DNA of 64,000 nt from Thermoproteota archaeon (GTDB lineage Archaea > Korarchaeota > Korarchaeia > Korarchaeales > Korarchaeaceae), in the NCBI GenBank assembly GCA_027491415.1, contig JAOZFH010000050.1, positions 1 to 64,000 on the forward strand, in the 5' to 3' direction. Under the pieces are notes generated by a model that was given only the letters and a program-made list of their open reading frames with translations, searched no databases and was not told where the DNA came from. A program made the translations under genes and the position numbers. Shown here in pieces: positions 33,288-41,866 of this stretch; within the stretch, counting starts at the first letter, position 1, and each line of letters begins with the position of its first letter.

Positions 33288-34397
33288 GTGAAGTGGACTG
33301 CCGGCCGGATCCTGGCCCTAGCCCTTGCGGCGGTGGTGGTGCTAGCCGCAGCGTACGTGGCCCTGCAGAGGACCGGCGAGGCTCGGGCCGAGAGGAGGCT
33401 GGTCATCTACACCTACGAGAGCCTGCTCAAGTGGGGGGACGATCCCAACGCGACGCTCGACGCGGTCTACGGCGAGTTCGAGCGCAGGTACAACTGCGAG
33501 GTCGTGGTCAGGGAGTTCGACGACGCTAGGTCCGCGCTGCTGGCCCTGATCCAGGAGAAGGACAACCCGCAGGCGGACGTGATCATAGGGATTGACAACG
33601 TGCTCGTGCACGAGGCCGTCGATGCCGGGGTGCTCGAGCCCTACACCCCGAGCAACCTCGACGAGATCTACGACTGGCTGGTCAGCTCCCTAGATCCGAC
33701 GCACCACGTCGTGCCCTACGACTACGGCCTCATAGCACTGGTGTACGACAGTCAGCGCATCGCAGAAGAGGAGATGTCCAGCCTCACGTTTGACGACCTG
33801 GCCAGGCCGGAGTACGCCTCCAAGATAGTTGCGGAGGATCCGACCGTGAGCAGCACCGGTCTCGGCTTCCTGCTCTGGCAGATCGCCTACTACAAGATGA
33901 CCGGCGGAGACTGGAGGAGCTGGTGGACTCGGGCGATCGACAACGGCATGCTGGTCGCGGGGAGCTGGGGGGACGCCTACGACGTCTTCCTGGATGAGGC
34001 TCAGGGCAGGCCGATCGTGGTGAGCTACGGGACCGACGGGGCGTACTCCTACCACTTCTACCAGGAAACCAGATACAGGGCGACGCTGGTGACCTACAAC
34101 GGTAAGGAGTGGGGCTGGCTCCAGATAGAGGGCATAGGCCTAGTCAAGGGGGCCCCGCACAGGGAGCTGGCGGAGGAGTTCATCGAGTATTTCCTCAGCC
34201 CCGAGGTGCAGAGGCTCATACCGCTGAACAACTGGATGTACCCGGCCAACGAGAACGTCCAGCTTCCCCCAGAGTACGAGCGGTACGCCATCGATCCCAC
34301 GAAGATCAGGCTTATGAACGAGGTCCTTTCCACGGACGAGATCGCGGCCAACCTCAGGCGTTGGCTAGACGAGTGGAGGAGGGCCGTGGGGTCCTAA
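33288..34397 (+). CDS. thiB: Thiamine ABC transporter, substrate-binding protein
   Basis: A 369-residue extracytoplasmic binding protein. An N-terminal membrane or signal helix (ILALALAAVVVLAAAYVALQ) precedes the mature part with the ThiB pattern LVIYTYESLLKWGDD, ADVIIGIDNVLVHEAVDAGV, VVPYDYGLIALVYDS and DDLARPEYASKIVAEDPTVS. It captures thiamine or its phosphates and hands them to ThiP. GTG at 33288 was chosen because the signal helix begins there and a ribosome site (GGAGGGGTG) precedes it. The longer open frame starts inside the riboswitch and is not used. Confidence 0.93.
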   Translation: MKWTAGRILALALAAVVVLAAAYVALQRTGEARAERRLVIYTYESLLKWGDDPNATLDAVYGEFERRYNCEVVVREFDDARSALLALIQEKDNPQADVIIGIDNVLVHEAVDAGVLEPYTPSNLDEIYDWLVSSLDPTHHVVPYDYGLIALVYDSQRIAEEEMSSLTFDDLARPEYASKIVAEDPTVSSTGLGFLLWQIAYYKMTGGDWRSWWTRAIDNGMLVAGSWGDAYDVFLDEAQGRPIVVSYGTDGAYSYHFYQETRYRATLVTYNGKEWGWLQIEGIGLVKGAPHRELAEEFIEYFLSPEVQRLIPLNNWMYPANENVQLPPEYERYAIDPTKIRLMNEVLSTDEIAANLRRWLDEWRRAVGS

Positions 34398-34421
34398 CCC
34401 TAGTAAGGTCGAGGAGAGGCG

Positions 34422-36002
34422 GTGCGGGTGTTCCTTAAGGGCGGACGGCTAGGGCGGGACGTGGAACACTGGGCTCCCGCCCTCCTAGCCGCCGCCCTCC
34501 TCTTTTCTCTCTGGGCTTCATCGGCCGGGGCGCTGCTCGTTGAGGGGGTTCGAGGCATCGTCGACGCCGCCAGAGACCCGGTAGTCTCTAGGGCCCTGAG
34601 GTTCTCCACCTTACAGGCCTTGGCCAGCGCCGGGGCCGCCGTGCTGCTCGCCCTGCCGCTGGCCTACCTCAACTCCACGTACGACTACCCCGGCAGGAGC
34701 CTGGTGGAGACACTCGTGGCGCTTCCGTTTACCCTTCCGACCGTGTCGGTGGCACTAGCCTTCCTGCTACTCGTTAGGGCCGGCCTAGTTCCGCAGGGCT
34801 GGATCGCGATAGTCTTGGCGCACGCCTACTTCAACTTCGGGGTCTGCGCCCAAATGATCTCCGCATCCCTAGGATCCGTTGGACCGAGCATCGAGGAGGC
34901 GGCCGAGACCCTTGGAGCGGGGCCGCTCGCGAGGTTCTTCAGGGTCACACTCCCACTCGCGCTGAGGGGGATCGCGGCCGGCTTCTCTCTCACGTTCTCC
35001 CTGAGCTTCACCAGCTTCGCTATACCCCTACTCCTGGGGGGACCACGGTACAGGACCCTCGAGGTGGAGATCTACTCCCTGTACAAGGTGTTCCTCGACG
35101 CCGACCGGGCCTCCGCCGCGGCGCTGATTCAGCTGGCCGCCACGATGGGTGTTGCGTGGGCATCCCTGAGGTGGTCCCCCGTGGGGGTTTCGGGGGAGGT
35201 CAGGAGGAGGAGGCCCCTGGTGGGATCCCAGGCGGCCCTCGCCGCGGTCTATGGATACGCCTCAGCCGCTCTATCGATCTACCCCGTCGCCTACCTGTTC
35301 GTGCGATCGCTCTTCGACCCGCTGACCGACAGGTTCAATCCCACCGTCTACGCGAGGATCCTCTCGACCGCCTACGACGCCTCCCTAGGGACTGAACCAT
35401 TCCGAGGGCTCCTCAACAGCGCCTTCTTCGCCGCCACGACGGCCGTGGTCACCCTCTCCCTCGCCGCGCTGGTCGCCTCGGCTCCGCCCAAGGCCAGGTC
35501 TCTGGCCCTAGGGGTCTCATCTCTACCCCTTGGTACCTCATCCATTACGGCTGCCCTGGGGCTCTACGCCCTCGGCCTCAGGCTCAGGGCCCCCGGCTGG
35601 TCCCTCATAGCGGCGAGCCACATCATGATAGCGGCGCCCTTCGCCATGAGGGCCGTGGAGTCGGGCGTGTCAGGCCTGTCTGAGAGCCTGGTGGACGCCG
35701 CCGAGACGCTGGGCCTCAGCAGGCTGGACGCCACCTTCAGGGTGCTCCTGCCGGCGGCCGCTCCCGCGGTGCTCTCTGGCGCCTTCTATTCCCTGGCCCT
35801 CTCGCTGTCTGAGACGGCGGCCAGCGCGCTCCTGGCCTCCCCGGCGACGCAGACCATGACCGTGGTGGCCCTCAGGTACGCGGGGGTGAGGAGGTTCCAG
35901 GAGGCCGCGGCGGTCTCGTCCCTCGTGGCCCTGCTGACGTGGGGGGCGCTGTGGGCAAAGCAAATCGCGGAGGGGAGAATGGGGTGGTTGAGGTCGAGCT
36001 GA
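34422..36002 (+). CDS. thiP: Thiamine ABC transporter, permease
   Basis: A 526-residue fused permease with two transmembrane halves, each containing the EAA loop that docks the ATPase: IEEAAETLGAGPLARFFRVT and LVDAAETLGLSRLDATFRVL. About 12 helices are predicted, as in bacterial ThiP. It begins 24 nt after thiB, and its 3' end overlaps the thiQ start by 19 nt, so the three genes are one operon under the TPP riboswitch. Confidence 0.93.
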   Translation: MRVFLKGGRLGRDVEHWAPALLAAALLFSLWASSAGALLVEGVRGIVDAARDPVVSRALRFSTLQALASAGAAVLLALPLAYLNSTYDYPGRSLVETLVALPFTLPTVSVALAFLLLVRAGLVPQGWIAIVLAHAYFNFGVCAQMISASLGSVGPSIEEAAETLGAGPLARFFRVTLPLALRGIAAGFSLTFSLSFTSFAIPLLLGGPRYRTLEVEIYSLYKVFLDADRASAAALIQLAATMGVAWASLRWSPVGVSGEVRRRRPLVGSQAALAAVYGYASAALSIYPVAYLFVRSLFDPLTDRFNPTVYARILSTAYDASLGTEPFRGLLNSAFFAATTAVVTLSLAALVASAPPKARSLALGVSSLPLGTSSITAALGLYALGLRLRAPGWSLIAASHIMIAAPFAMRAVESGVSGLSESLVDAAETLGLSRLDATFRVLLPAAAPAVLSGAFYSLALSLSETAASALLASPATQTMTVVALRYAGVRRFQEAAAVSSLVALLTWGALWAKQIAEGRMGWLRSS

Positions 36003-36985
36003 GGTCCGTGAGCAAGAGGTTCGGAGACGTGGTTGCGCTGGAATCCGTGACGCTCAGGGCTCCGGAGGGCACCATCACCGCCGTGCTGGGCCCGAGCGGG
36101 TGTGGGAAGACCACGATGCTGAGGGTGGTCGCTGGCCTGGAGAGGCCGGACTCCGGCAGGGTGTTGTTCGGCGGAGTCGACGTCACCGAGGTGCCCCCAA
36201 GGGAGAGAAACGTCGGTATGGTCTTTCAGGACCTCGCGCTGTTCCCGCACATGACCGTCCTAGACAACGTGGCCTTCGGGCTCGTGGCGAGGGGGGTTGG
36301 GGGGGTCGAGGCCAGGCGCCGGGCCAGGGAGTACCTGAGGCTCCTCAGGCTCGAGGGCCTCGAGTCGAGGTATCCTCACCAGCTCTCTGGAGGTCAGAGG
36401 CAGAGGGTGGCCATAGCGAGGGCGCTCGCCCCGGAGCCAAGGGTGCTCCTCCTGGACGAGCCCTTCGGGGCGCTCGACGCCAGGCTCAGGGAGGATCTCC
36501 TCTGGGAGATCAGGAGGCTCCACGCCGAGAGGGGCTTCACGGCCATCCACGTGACCCACGACCAGGCGGAGGCGCTGGCCATCGCCGACAGGCTGGCGGT
36601 GATGAGGGCCGGCAGGATCTTGAGGGAGGGGCCGGCCGGCGAGGTGGTGGACGATCCTCGGAGCGAGTTCGTCGCCAGGTTCCTCGGTGCAAACGTGCTC
36701 AGGCTGGAGCGGAGGGGCGGCAGTAGATACGGGCTTGGGGATTACGAGGTCGAGCTGGAGTGGACTGGGGAGGCGGTCTCCGTGGCCTTCTACCCCGAGG
36801 AGGTTGAGCAGACGCCCGCCGGAATTGCCGCCACGATAATCGCGGTGTCCCGCTCCAGATCCGCCTACAGGGTGAAGGGAAGGGTGGGGGATGAAGAAGT
36901 CGAGCTTGTGTTGGAAGACCCGCCGACTGGGTCGACGGTAACCTTCAGGCCGACTGAGCTGAGGATCCTGCGTACGAAGGCGTGA
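35984..36985 (+). CDS. thiQ: Thiamine ABC transporter, ATP-binding protein
   Basis: A 333-residue ABC ATPase. Walker A is GPSGCGKTT, the signature is QLSGGQRQRVAIARAL, Walker B is VLLLDEPFGALD, and the switch histidine lies in HVTHDQAEAL. The C-terminal 100 residues form a TOBE-like regulatory domain as in the MalK/PotA/FbpC branch. GTG at 35984 was chosen as start because the ABC fold begins VEVELRSVSKRFG. It is longer than bacterial ThiQ, which lacks this extension, but the operon and riboswitch identify the substrate. Confidence 0.9.
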   Translation: MVEVELRSVSKRFGDVVALESVTLRAPEGTITAVLGPSGCGKTTMLRVVAGLERPDSGRVLFGGVDVTEVPPRERNVGMVFQDLALFPHMTVLDNVAFGLVARGVGGVEARRRAREYLRLLRLEGLESRYPHQLSGGQRQRVAIARALAPEPRVLLLDEPFGALDARLREDLLWEIRRLHAERGFTAIHVTHDQAEALAIADRLAVMRAGRILREGPAGEVVDDPRSEFVARFLGANVLRLERRGGSRYGLGDYEVELEWTGEAVSVAFYPEEVEQTPAGIAATIIAVSRSRSAYRVKGRVGDEEVELVLEDPPTGSTVTFRPTELRILRTKA

Positions 36986-37034
36986 CGGAAAGCCGGACTG
37001 AGGGGGCCTGCAGCGGCGCGCCCTGAGCCCCCTG

Positions 37035-38075
37035 TCATGTGGGAATTATGATCCGCCCCACCACCCGGGTAACCGGGATCCGCGCCGGCGGATGGGAGGA
37101 GCGCCGCACGCCGCTCAGGCACCTCCACGGGTCGGCCAGGCCCTCCCCTGGGAAGTAGGCCCCGTAGTCCTCCCCCGACCCGTCTCCCCTGTCGTAGAAC
37201 ATCCAAACCCCCACCAGCGAAGGGTTCCTCACGGACCTGAGGTTTGGGCATATCCCGCTGAGCCACTCCTCCACGTCACCTGCCCCCTCATAGCCCGTCA
37301 CCACCATCTGATTGGGCAGGGTGCCGGAGAACTTCGCTATCTCGTCCTCGCTGTACAGCTCGGTGATCACGAGGAACTCCGGTCCGACTCCCGCCAGTTG
37401 ATTGACCAGCGGCGCGAACTCCTCATCCAGCCAAGCGGCGTAGACCCCCTTCAGCGCCTCGGGGAGGGAGTCGTAGAACCGGATTATATCCGCGTAGTCA
37501 CGCCTATAACTCCACCCGTACCATATGGCCACCTTCCAGGTCGAGTTCAACGTTGAGAGAAACTCCATGAGCCCCAGCACCAGCCCATTCATGGGGGTTC
37601 CGGGTTCGAGGTAGTCGTCCTCGGGCCCGCACTTCCACTTGGGGAAGACCCCCCAGATGACCCTCATGGATCGCTCCTCCGCGAGGTCGTCTATCACCCT
37701 CAGGTTGTGGCGAAAGAGGGGGGAGTCGTCCGCGGGGATGATCACTATCACGGTGTTGTAATACCTCCCCATCAGGGAGAAGTCACTCCCGATCGGCCTC
37801 CTGCAATCTGAGAGGTTGGCGTACACGTAGAAGTATATCCTGTCCCCGTATTCCTCCGTCCAATAGCTTGTACAACACTCCGACGGGAGGATGTAGACTA
37901 TCCCCCTTATTCCCTCCCCCGCGAACTCCGACGGGAGGATGGGCGGGGTCGTGGCGGTCTGCGTCTGACCTCGCTCTCGATTACCGGCCGGACTCCCTAG
38001 GGCTTGAGGCGCGATGATGAGGGCCGAAGCGGCCAGCGCCGCTAAGAGCGTCGACAATCCGGGGAATCGGCCCAC
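37035..38075 (-). CDS. Secreted protein of unknown function
   Basis: A 346-residue precursor with a signal peptide (LSTLLAALAASALIIAPQALG). The mature part looks like an alpha/beta barrel: GIVYILPSECCTSYW, VIVIIPADDSPLFRHNL, RVIWGVFPKWKCG, VAIWYGWSYRRDYADIIRFY and GVYAAWLDEEFAPLV, with paired cysteines (CC near residue 68) suggesting disulfides outside the cell. The layout recalls the secreted barrel protein at 31-33 kb, and both flank the thiamine operon. No family is recognised with confidence. Confidence 0.55.
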   Translation of the reverse strand: MGRFPGLSTLLAALAASALIIAPQALGSPAGNRERGQTQTATTPPILPSEFAGEGIRGIVYILPSECCTSYWTEEYGDRIYFYVYANLSDCRRPIGSDFSLMGRYYNTVIVIIPADDSPLFRHNLRVIDDLAEERSMRVIWGVFPKWKCGPEDDYLEPGTPMNGLVLGLMEFLSTLNSTWKVAIWYGWSYRRDYADIIRFYDSLPEALKGVYAAWLDEEFAPLVNQLAGVGPEFLVITELYSEDEIAKFSGTLPNQMVVTGYEGAGDVEEWLSGICPNLRSVRNPSLVGVWMFYDRGDGSGEDYGAYFPGEGLADPWRCLSGVRRSSHPPARIPVTRVVGRIIIPT

Positions 38076-38195
38076 CTGGCCGCACCTGTGGATCGATTGA
38101 CAGGGTTGCCCATAAGGGTTAACCGGAGGCCGCGCCCCGATGCCTCGTCCCTCCTCACCTCGAGAGAGGAGGTTCGGCGTGGCGTGACAGGCTCC

Positions 38196-38576
38196 TTAAC
38201 TCTCCCTAGACCTCCAATTCCTCTCCAGTTCCTCCAGTATGCCAGGGTCGCCGGCCAGGATCCTACCCACGCGCAGGATCTCATCCACGATTCTCCTCCC
38301 TTGCCTGGCCATCTCGACGAGTTCGCTCTTCTCGTAGACGAAGGGGTCTAGGTCGATCGGGAGGCTCGGATCCAAGAACTCCCCCACACGCTCCGCCGGA
38401 TCGCCTGGGGCTGATCCGTCGGGCACGACCACCACTACATCGGCGTCCGAGAAGGCCGTGTAGTTTCCCCTGGCCAGCGACCCTATCAATATCACCGCCA
38501 GGGCTCCCTCCCTCACCTTCCTCCGGGCGTAGGAGGAGAGTGATCTCACAACTCCATCGTAGTCAAGCCTGAACAA
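38196..38576 (-). CDS. MNT-type minimal nucleotidyltransferase (antitoxin)
   Basis: A 126-residue nucleotidyltransferase with the signature LIGSLARGNYTAFSDADVVV (GS, then DxD), and an additional acidic pair in PIDLDPFVYEKSEL. In MNT/HEPN modules this enzyme neutralises the HEPN RNase, in studied cases by adding AMP to it. The start is probably TTG at 38576, overlapping the HEPN stop by 14 nt; there is no ATG nearby in frame. It is the second gene of the pair. Confidence 0.82.
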   Translation of the reverse strand: MFRLDYDGVVRSLSSYARRKVREGALAVILIGSLARGNYTAFSDADVVVVVPDGSAPGDPAERVGEFLDPSLPIDLDPFVYEKSELVEMARQGRRIVDEILRVGRILAGDPGILEELERNWRSRES

Positions 38577-38958
38577 CTTTACCCCTGACCCACTCGAGTA
38601 TCTCACTCGCATAGGAAATCGCCCTCTCGGCCTGCTCCCTCGTGTAGTAGTCCATGGGAGCGCCTTCGGGGTGGGCGTTCGGATACCTGGAAGGGATGTA
38701 GTGCTGATCCAGCTCCTTAGCCATCTCGACGAGTTCTCGAGGAGGTCTGCTCTCCTCCGGTAGAGCCTGTAGGAGCCTGGAGACTGAGTGACCCCAGACC
38801 TCATTGCCCAGCATCTGGTGAAGAGCCTTAACCGCCTTCTCTGCCGCTTGGTGGGCGATGAGGCAGGCCCACTCGTAGAAACCATCCTCCAAAGCCCTTT
38901 TGGCAAACTCGAGGTCCCTGACGGCCTGCCTAAACCAGTCTCCAGACCGCGACACCAT
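38563..38958 (-). CDS. HEPN-domain protein (toxin)
   Basis: A 131-residue HEPN protein: DWFRQAVRDLEFAKRALEDG, FYEWACLIAHQAAEKAVKAL, GHSVSRLLQALPEE and the conserved SRYPNAHPEGAP, which contains an Rx4H arrangement as in HEPN RNases. The pair with the downstream nucleotidyltransferase is a standard HEPN/MNT toxin-antitoxin module. A minus-strand TATA-like AATTATTACC (about 38988-38997) lies 33 nt before the ATG, so the message is leaderless. Confidence 0.85.
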   Translation of the reverse strand: MVSRSGDWFRQAVRDLEFAKRALEDGFYEWACLIAHQAAEKAVKALHQMLGNEVWGHSVSRLLQALPEESRPPRELVEMAKELDQHYIPSRYPNAHPEGAPMDYYTREQAERAISYASEILEWVRGKVVQA

Positions 38959-39218
38959 CTAATGTTGTCGGACCCAATGAGGGTAATAATTCCAGCGCGA
39001 ACCCGCCGAGCCCCCGGGGAGCCCAGGGAGATCACCTGCAGCCTCCCGGCCCCACTTTCGCCGAGCTGGTGAGGTCGAGTTGACCAGGACCTAAGACCTA
39101 CCAATGCACAAGGGTCCTCTCCCCTGTCCACATGATGTCGCCGCGACGAAGAAAAAAGGGAAACCCCCAACTTGTTAATTCTGCGTGAAACCTTTTATCG
39201 GCAAAGGTCAGATGCGCC

Positions 39219-39539
39219 ATGATGCTCCCATCAACATCCTGGGTAGATGGGTTGCCTCCCGTCCTCGCCTTACTTACACTCGCGCTGATGGTGGACCTGG
39301 TTGAGAGGCTCCTCGAGTACATCGGTAGGGCGATCTGCGGGTGGGACAGAGCGCCCCCCGAGAGGTCGGTTGACCTGTGGGTTCTGGCCGCCCTGATCAC
39401 CCTTGTCCTCTTCGTGCCGGGGCTGGGCCTGGGGTCGGTGTTCGCGCTTGGGCTCGTACTGATAGTCCTCGACCTGGTCTCCAAGCGAGAGAGGAGAGAA
39501 GAGAGGGTGAAGGCAAGTCAACCCCAGCTCTCTGCGTAA
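39219..39539 (+). CDS. Small membrane protein
   Basis: A 106-residue protein with two strongly hydrophobic segments (LPPVLALLTLALMVDLVERL and LWVLAALITLVLFVPGLGLG then SVFALGLVLIVLDL) and a charged tail SKRERREERVK. ATG at 39219 lies about 25 nt after a TATA-like CTTTTATCGG. The 3' end overlaps the convergent DUF3160 gene by 22 nt. No family recognised. Confidence 0.65.
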   Translation: MMLPSTSWVDGLPPVLALLTLALMVDLVERLLEYIGRAICGWDRAPPERSVDLWVLAALITLVLFVPGLGLGSVFALGLVLIVLDLVSKRERREERVKASQPQLSA

Positions 39540-41734
39540 AGATCCGAGATCCAGTCCGGGAGTTCGGGCGGATTCTGAGCGAGCATATCTCTCCACGATT
39601 CGTCGGTCAGCCTGTCCGAGATTGGGTGCTTGAACTCGTAGTACGTGAGAACAGGTCCGACTGCCACGTAGGTCCCATCTGGCGCTGGGAAAATCACCAC
39701 CAATAGATCTAAAGGTCCAACCCCCTCCTCTAGGGCCAGCCCGGAGTTCAGGTCTGTGTGGACATCCGCCACCATAACGGTGGACTTGGACCTCTCCGAG
39801 AGGCCTGACAGGATGTCTTCCAACACCTCCCCGATCCTCAGCAGGAACTTCACATCCTCCCTGGAGAGGGCCTCTCCAGCTAGCTCCCTCCTGGAGATCC
39901 TCGCCAGATTCTCCAGCAAGTCCTCCATGCCCGCCAGCCTGCGATCGGCATCCTCAGTCAAGTACCCCAAGGAGCGGAGGCCCTCCCTCGACTGCCTCGT
40001 GAGTGCGAGAAGCCTGTCGTAGAGCTCTGGGATCGGCTCCACGAAGGCCAGCCTCTCGGGCGTGGCCGGAGGCGCTGCAGCCAACTTTGGAGTGTAGCTC
40101 TGCTTCGCGTAGAGAATCGTGTCGTGCCTCAGCTCGGACCACGACGCCAGGGCCGCGAGGAGCTGTCTGCGCTCCCACGCCTCGGTCCTCATGTACGCGG
40201 GGTAGCCCTCCGGCCTGGGGCTCGCGAGGATCCTCAGCGCGTCCAGCCAGGACCAGTACAGGTTCCTCGACCAGTCATCCTCGCTCAGGTTCGAGAACTC
40301 CTCCCTGAGCCGGGCCACCACGTCCTCGTAGCGCTCGTAGTCGGCATCCCCCTCCTCCCTCATCACCTGCAGGGCGGTCTCGCTCCCGACCACGGCGAAC
40401 CAGTCTAGACCCCTCGGGAACACCCTGGCCGGCCCGCCGTCGGTAAGGCCCAACGTGAACGGCTCGTCGTCTCCCGTGTACAGGCCGACCGAGGGGGTCA
40501 CGAGCCTCTGGAAGACGTACGAGTCTGGGACGTATCGCTGGCCCATGAACCTCATCCCCGCGCTCGCGTCGAGGCACTCCGCCAAGTCCTCCTCCGTGAA
40601 GGGCGGGTAGACCACACAGAACCCGGTCCCGCCGTAGATCTTGGGTCTCCCCATCCCGGCGACCAGCGCCCTGATCTCGTCTATCCTGCCGGGAATCTGC
40701 CGGGCCTCGACCGAGTCTCCAAAGAGCTCTGCGAGGGCCTCCAGGTAGTCGTAGGGGGTTAGGTCGTCCGCAAAGCCCACAAAGAAGGCTGTCACCGAGT
40801 ATATATCGCTCCAGACCTCTCCCACAGTCCTGCCGTCCCCGAGCTCCACGTTCGGCATGGCCGCGGAGATCAGAGCGGCCTGGAGAGTGAGCATCCTGGC
40901 CTGGTCGGCCGTCACGAACCCGCCGGGCCCCCCTCTCAGGAGGAAGGCCATCCTCCCGTACCACATCATCGCCCTGAAGTACCTCCGGAGCGTCTCCGAG
41001 CGAGTGTAGTGGCCTCTGGGAATGTACTGGCTGTAGTCTTCCTTGTACCAGAAGAGGGGGCTTCTCTGCACCCCCGGGTGGGACTCTATCAGGCTCAGCT
41101 CAGCCTGAACGACGTCCCGCACCTCTCTGGGGGGCTCGAAGTCTGGGTCTAAGAGCGAGAGGGCCACCGCGAAGTATGCCGCGTTCCTCCTGGCGGCCTC
41201 CGCCACCTCCCCCTGCGATCCCATGCTGAGGGTGAGGCTCTCCTCCATCATGGCCCTCGTGACTGCCACCAAGTCCGGGTAGATCTTCTGCTCCTCTATC
41301 TGGGCGAGTGTGGTGTCGAAGAGCACGTGATACGCGTGCAGTACGGTGTCTGCCGTGACGTAGACGGGCACGGTCGGGGGCAGGGCCTCGTAGGCCTCCG
41401 AGAAGTCGTCGAAGGCGCCCCACCTCACCAAAACGAAGCCCCTCTCCAGTACGGACGTCCTCTGGGCCGGGCCCAGGTTGAGGACATCCATGGCGTCTGG
41501 GTTGGCCAGCTGAGACTCCTCGAGGGGGAGCGACTGACTCAGGGAGGTCGGAGCTGGCCTGGCCGGGGAGACGCTTGGCGGGGGGAGCCCCGGCCTCCTG
41601 AGAGAGGAGAGCTCGTAGCCGACCCCGCTCGGACCGACCACACCACCGCCGCCCCGACCAGACCATAAGAAGTAGGCGGCGGCCGCGGGCAGCGAGAGGG
41701 CGAGCGCCAGGACGGCGAGCGATCGGGCGCGCAC
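39518..41734 (-). CDS. DUF3160 surface protein
   Basis: A 738-residue protein with an N-terminal membrane anchor (LAVLALALSLPAAAAYFLWS) and a large extracytoplasmic DUF3160 domain: FDDFSEAYEALPPTVPVYVT, ADTVLHAYHVLFDTTLAQIE, YFRAMMWYGRMAFLL, and near the end VADVHTDLNSGLALEEG and VGPVLTYYEF. DUF3160 proteins are secreted, all-helical and of unknown function. GTG at 41734 was chosen: a TATA-like GGTTAAAAG (41755-41763) is 25 nt upstream and the membrane helix follows directly. Longer frames would read through this promoter and the palindrome behind it. Confidence 0.85.
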   Translation of the reverse strand: MRARSLAVLALALSLPAAAAYFLWSGRGGGGVVGPSGVGYELSSLRRPGLPPPSVSPARPAPTSLSQSLPLEESQLANPDAMDVLNLGPAQRTSVLERGFVLVRWGAFDDFSEAYEALPPTVPVYVTADTVLHAYHVLFDTTLAQIEEQKIYPDLVAVTRAMMEESLTLSMGSQGEVAEAARRNAAYFAVALSLLDPDFEPPREVRDVVQAELSLIESHPGVQRSPLFWYKEDYSQYIPRGHYTRSETLRRYFRAMMWYGRMAFLLRGGPGGFVTADQARMLTLQAALISAAMPNVELGDGRTVGEVWSDIYSVTAFFVGFADDLTPYDYLEALAELFGDSVEARQIPGRIDEIRALVAGMGRPKIYGGTGFCVVYPPFTEEDLAECLDASAGMRFMGQRYVPDSYVFQRLVTPSVGLYTGDDEPFTLGLTDGGPARVFPRGLDWFAVVGSETALQVMREEGDADYERYEDVVARLREEFSNLSEDDWSRNLYWSWLDALRILASPRPEGYPAYMRTEAWERRQLLAALASWSELRHDTILYAKQSYTPKLAAAPPATPERLAFVEPIPELYDRLLALTRQSREGLRSLGYLTEDADRRLAGMEDLLENLARISRRELAGEALSREDVKFLLRIGEVLEDILSGLSERSKSTVMVADVHTDLNSGLALEEGVGPLDLLVVIFPAPDGTYVAVGPVLTYYEFKHPISDRLTDESWRDMLAQNPPELPDWISDLYAESWG

Positions 41735-41771
41735 GAGCTTCCACCCGAGCGACCCTTTTAACCCTGCGCCG

Positions 41772-41797
41772 AAAGGTGCGAGGCTCCTCGCACCTTT
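41772..41797. promoter_or_regulatory. Perfect 26-bp palindrome upstream of DUF3160 promoter
   Basis: AAAGGTGCGAGG, spacer CT, CCTCGCACCTTT: the 12-nt arms are exact reverse complements. Its centre is about 25 bp upstream of the TATA centre of the DUF3160 gene. The same motif, less perfect, stands in the same place before the DUF4349 gene (26045-26068). Chance formation of such a long palindrome in 64 kb is very unlikely. Confidence 0.8.
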
Positions 41798-41866
41798 TTG
41801 GCGAGGAGCGCCTGACCGGCGCCGGCCGGCCTCCATTTTATAATCGGGTCGACCCGACCTGATGGC

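Noticed and set aside
38142-39170. 324-residue open frame on the minus strand containing the MNT domain
   Set aside because: Its first two thirds run through the HEPN gene in another frame; only the C-terminal 126 residues show a family signature.
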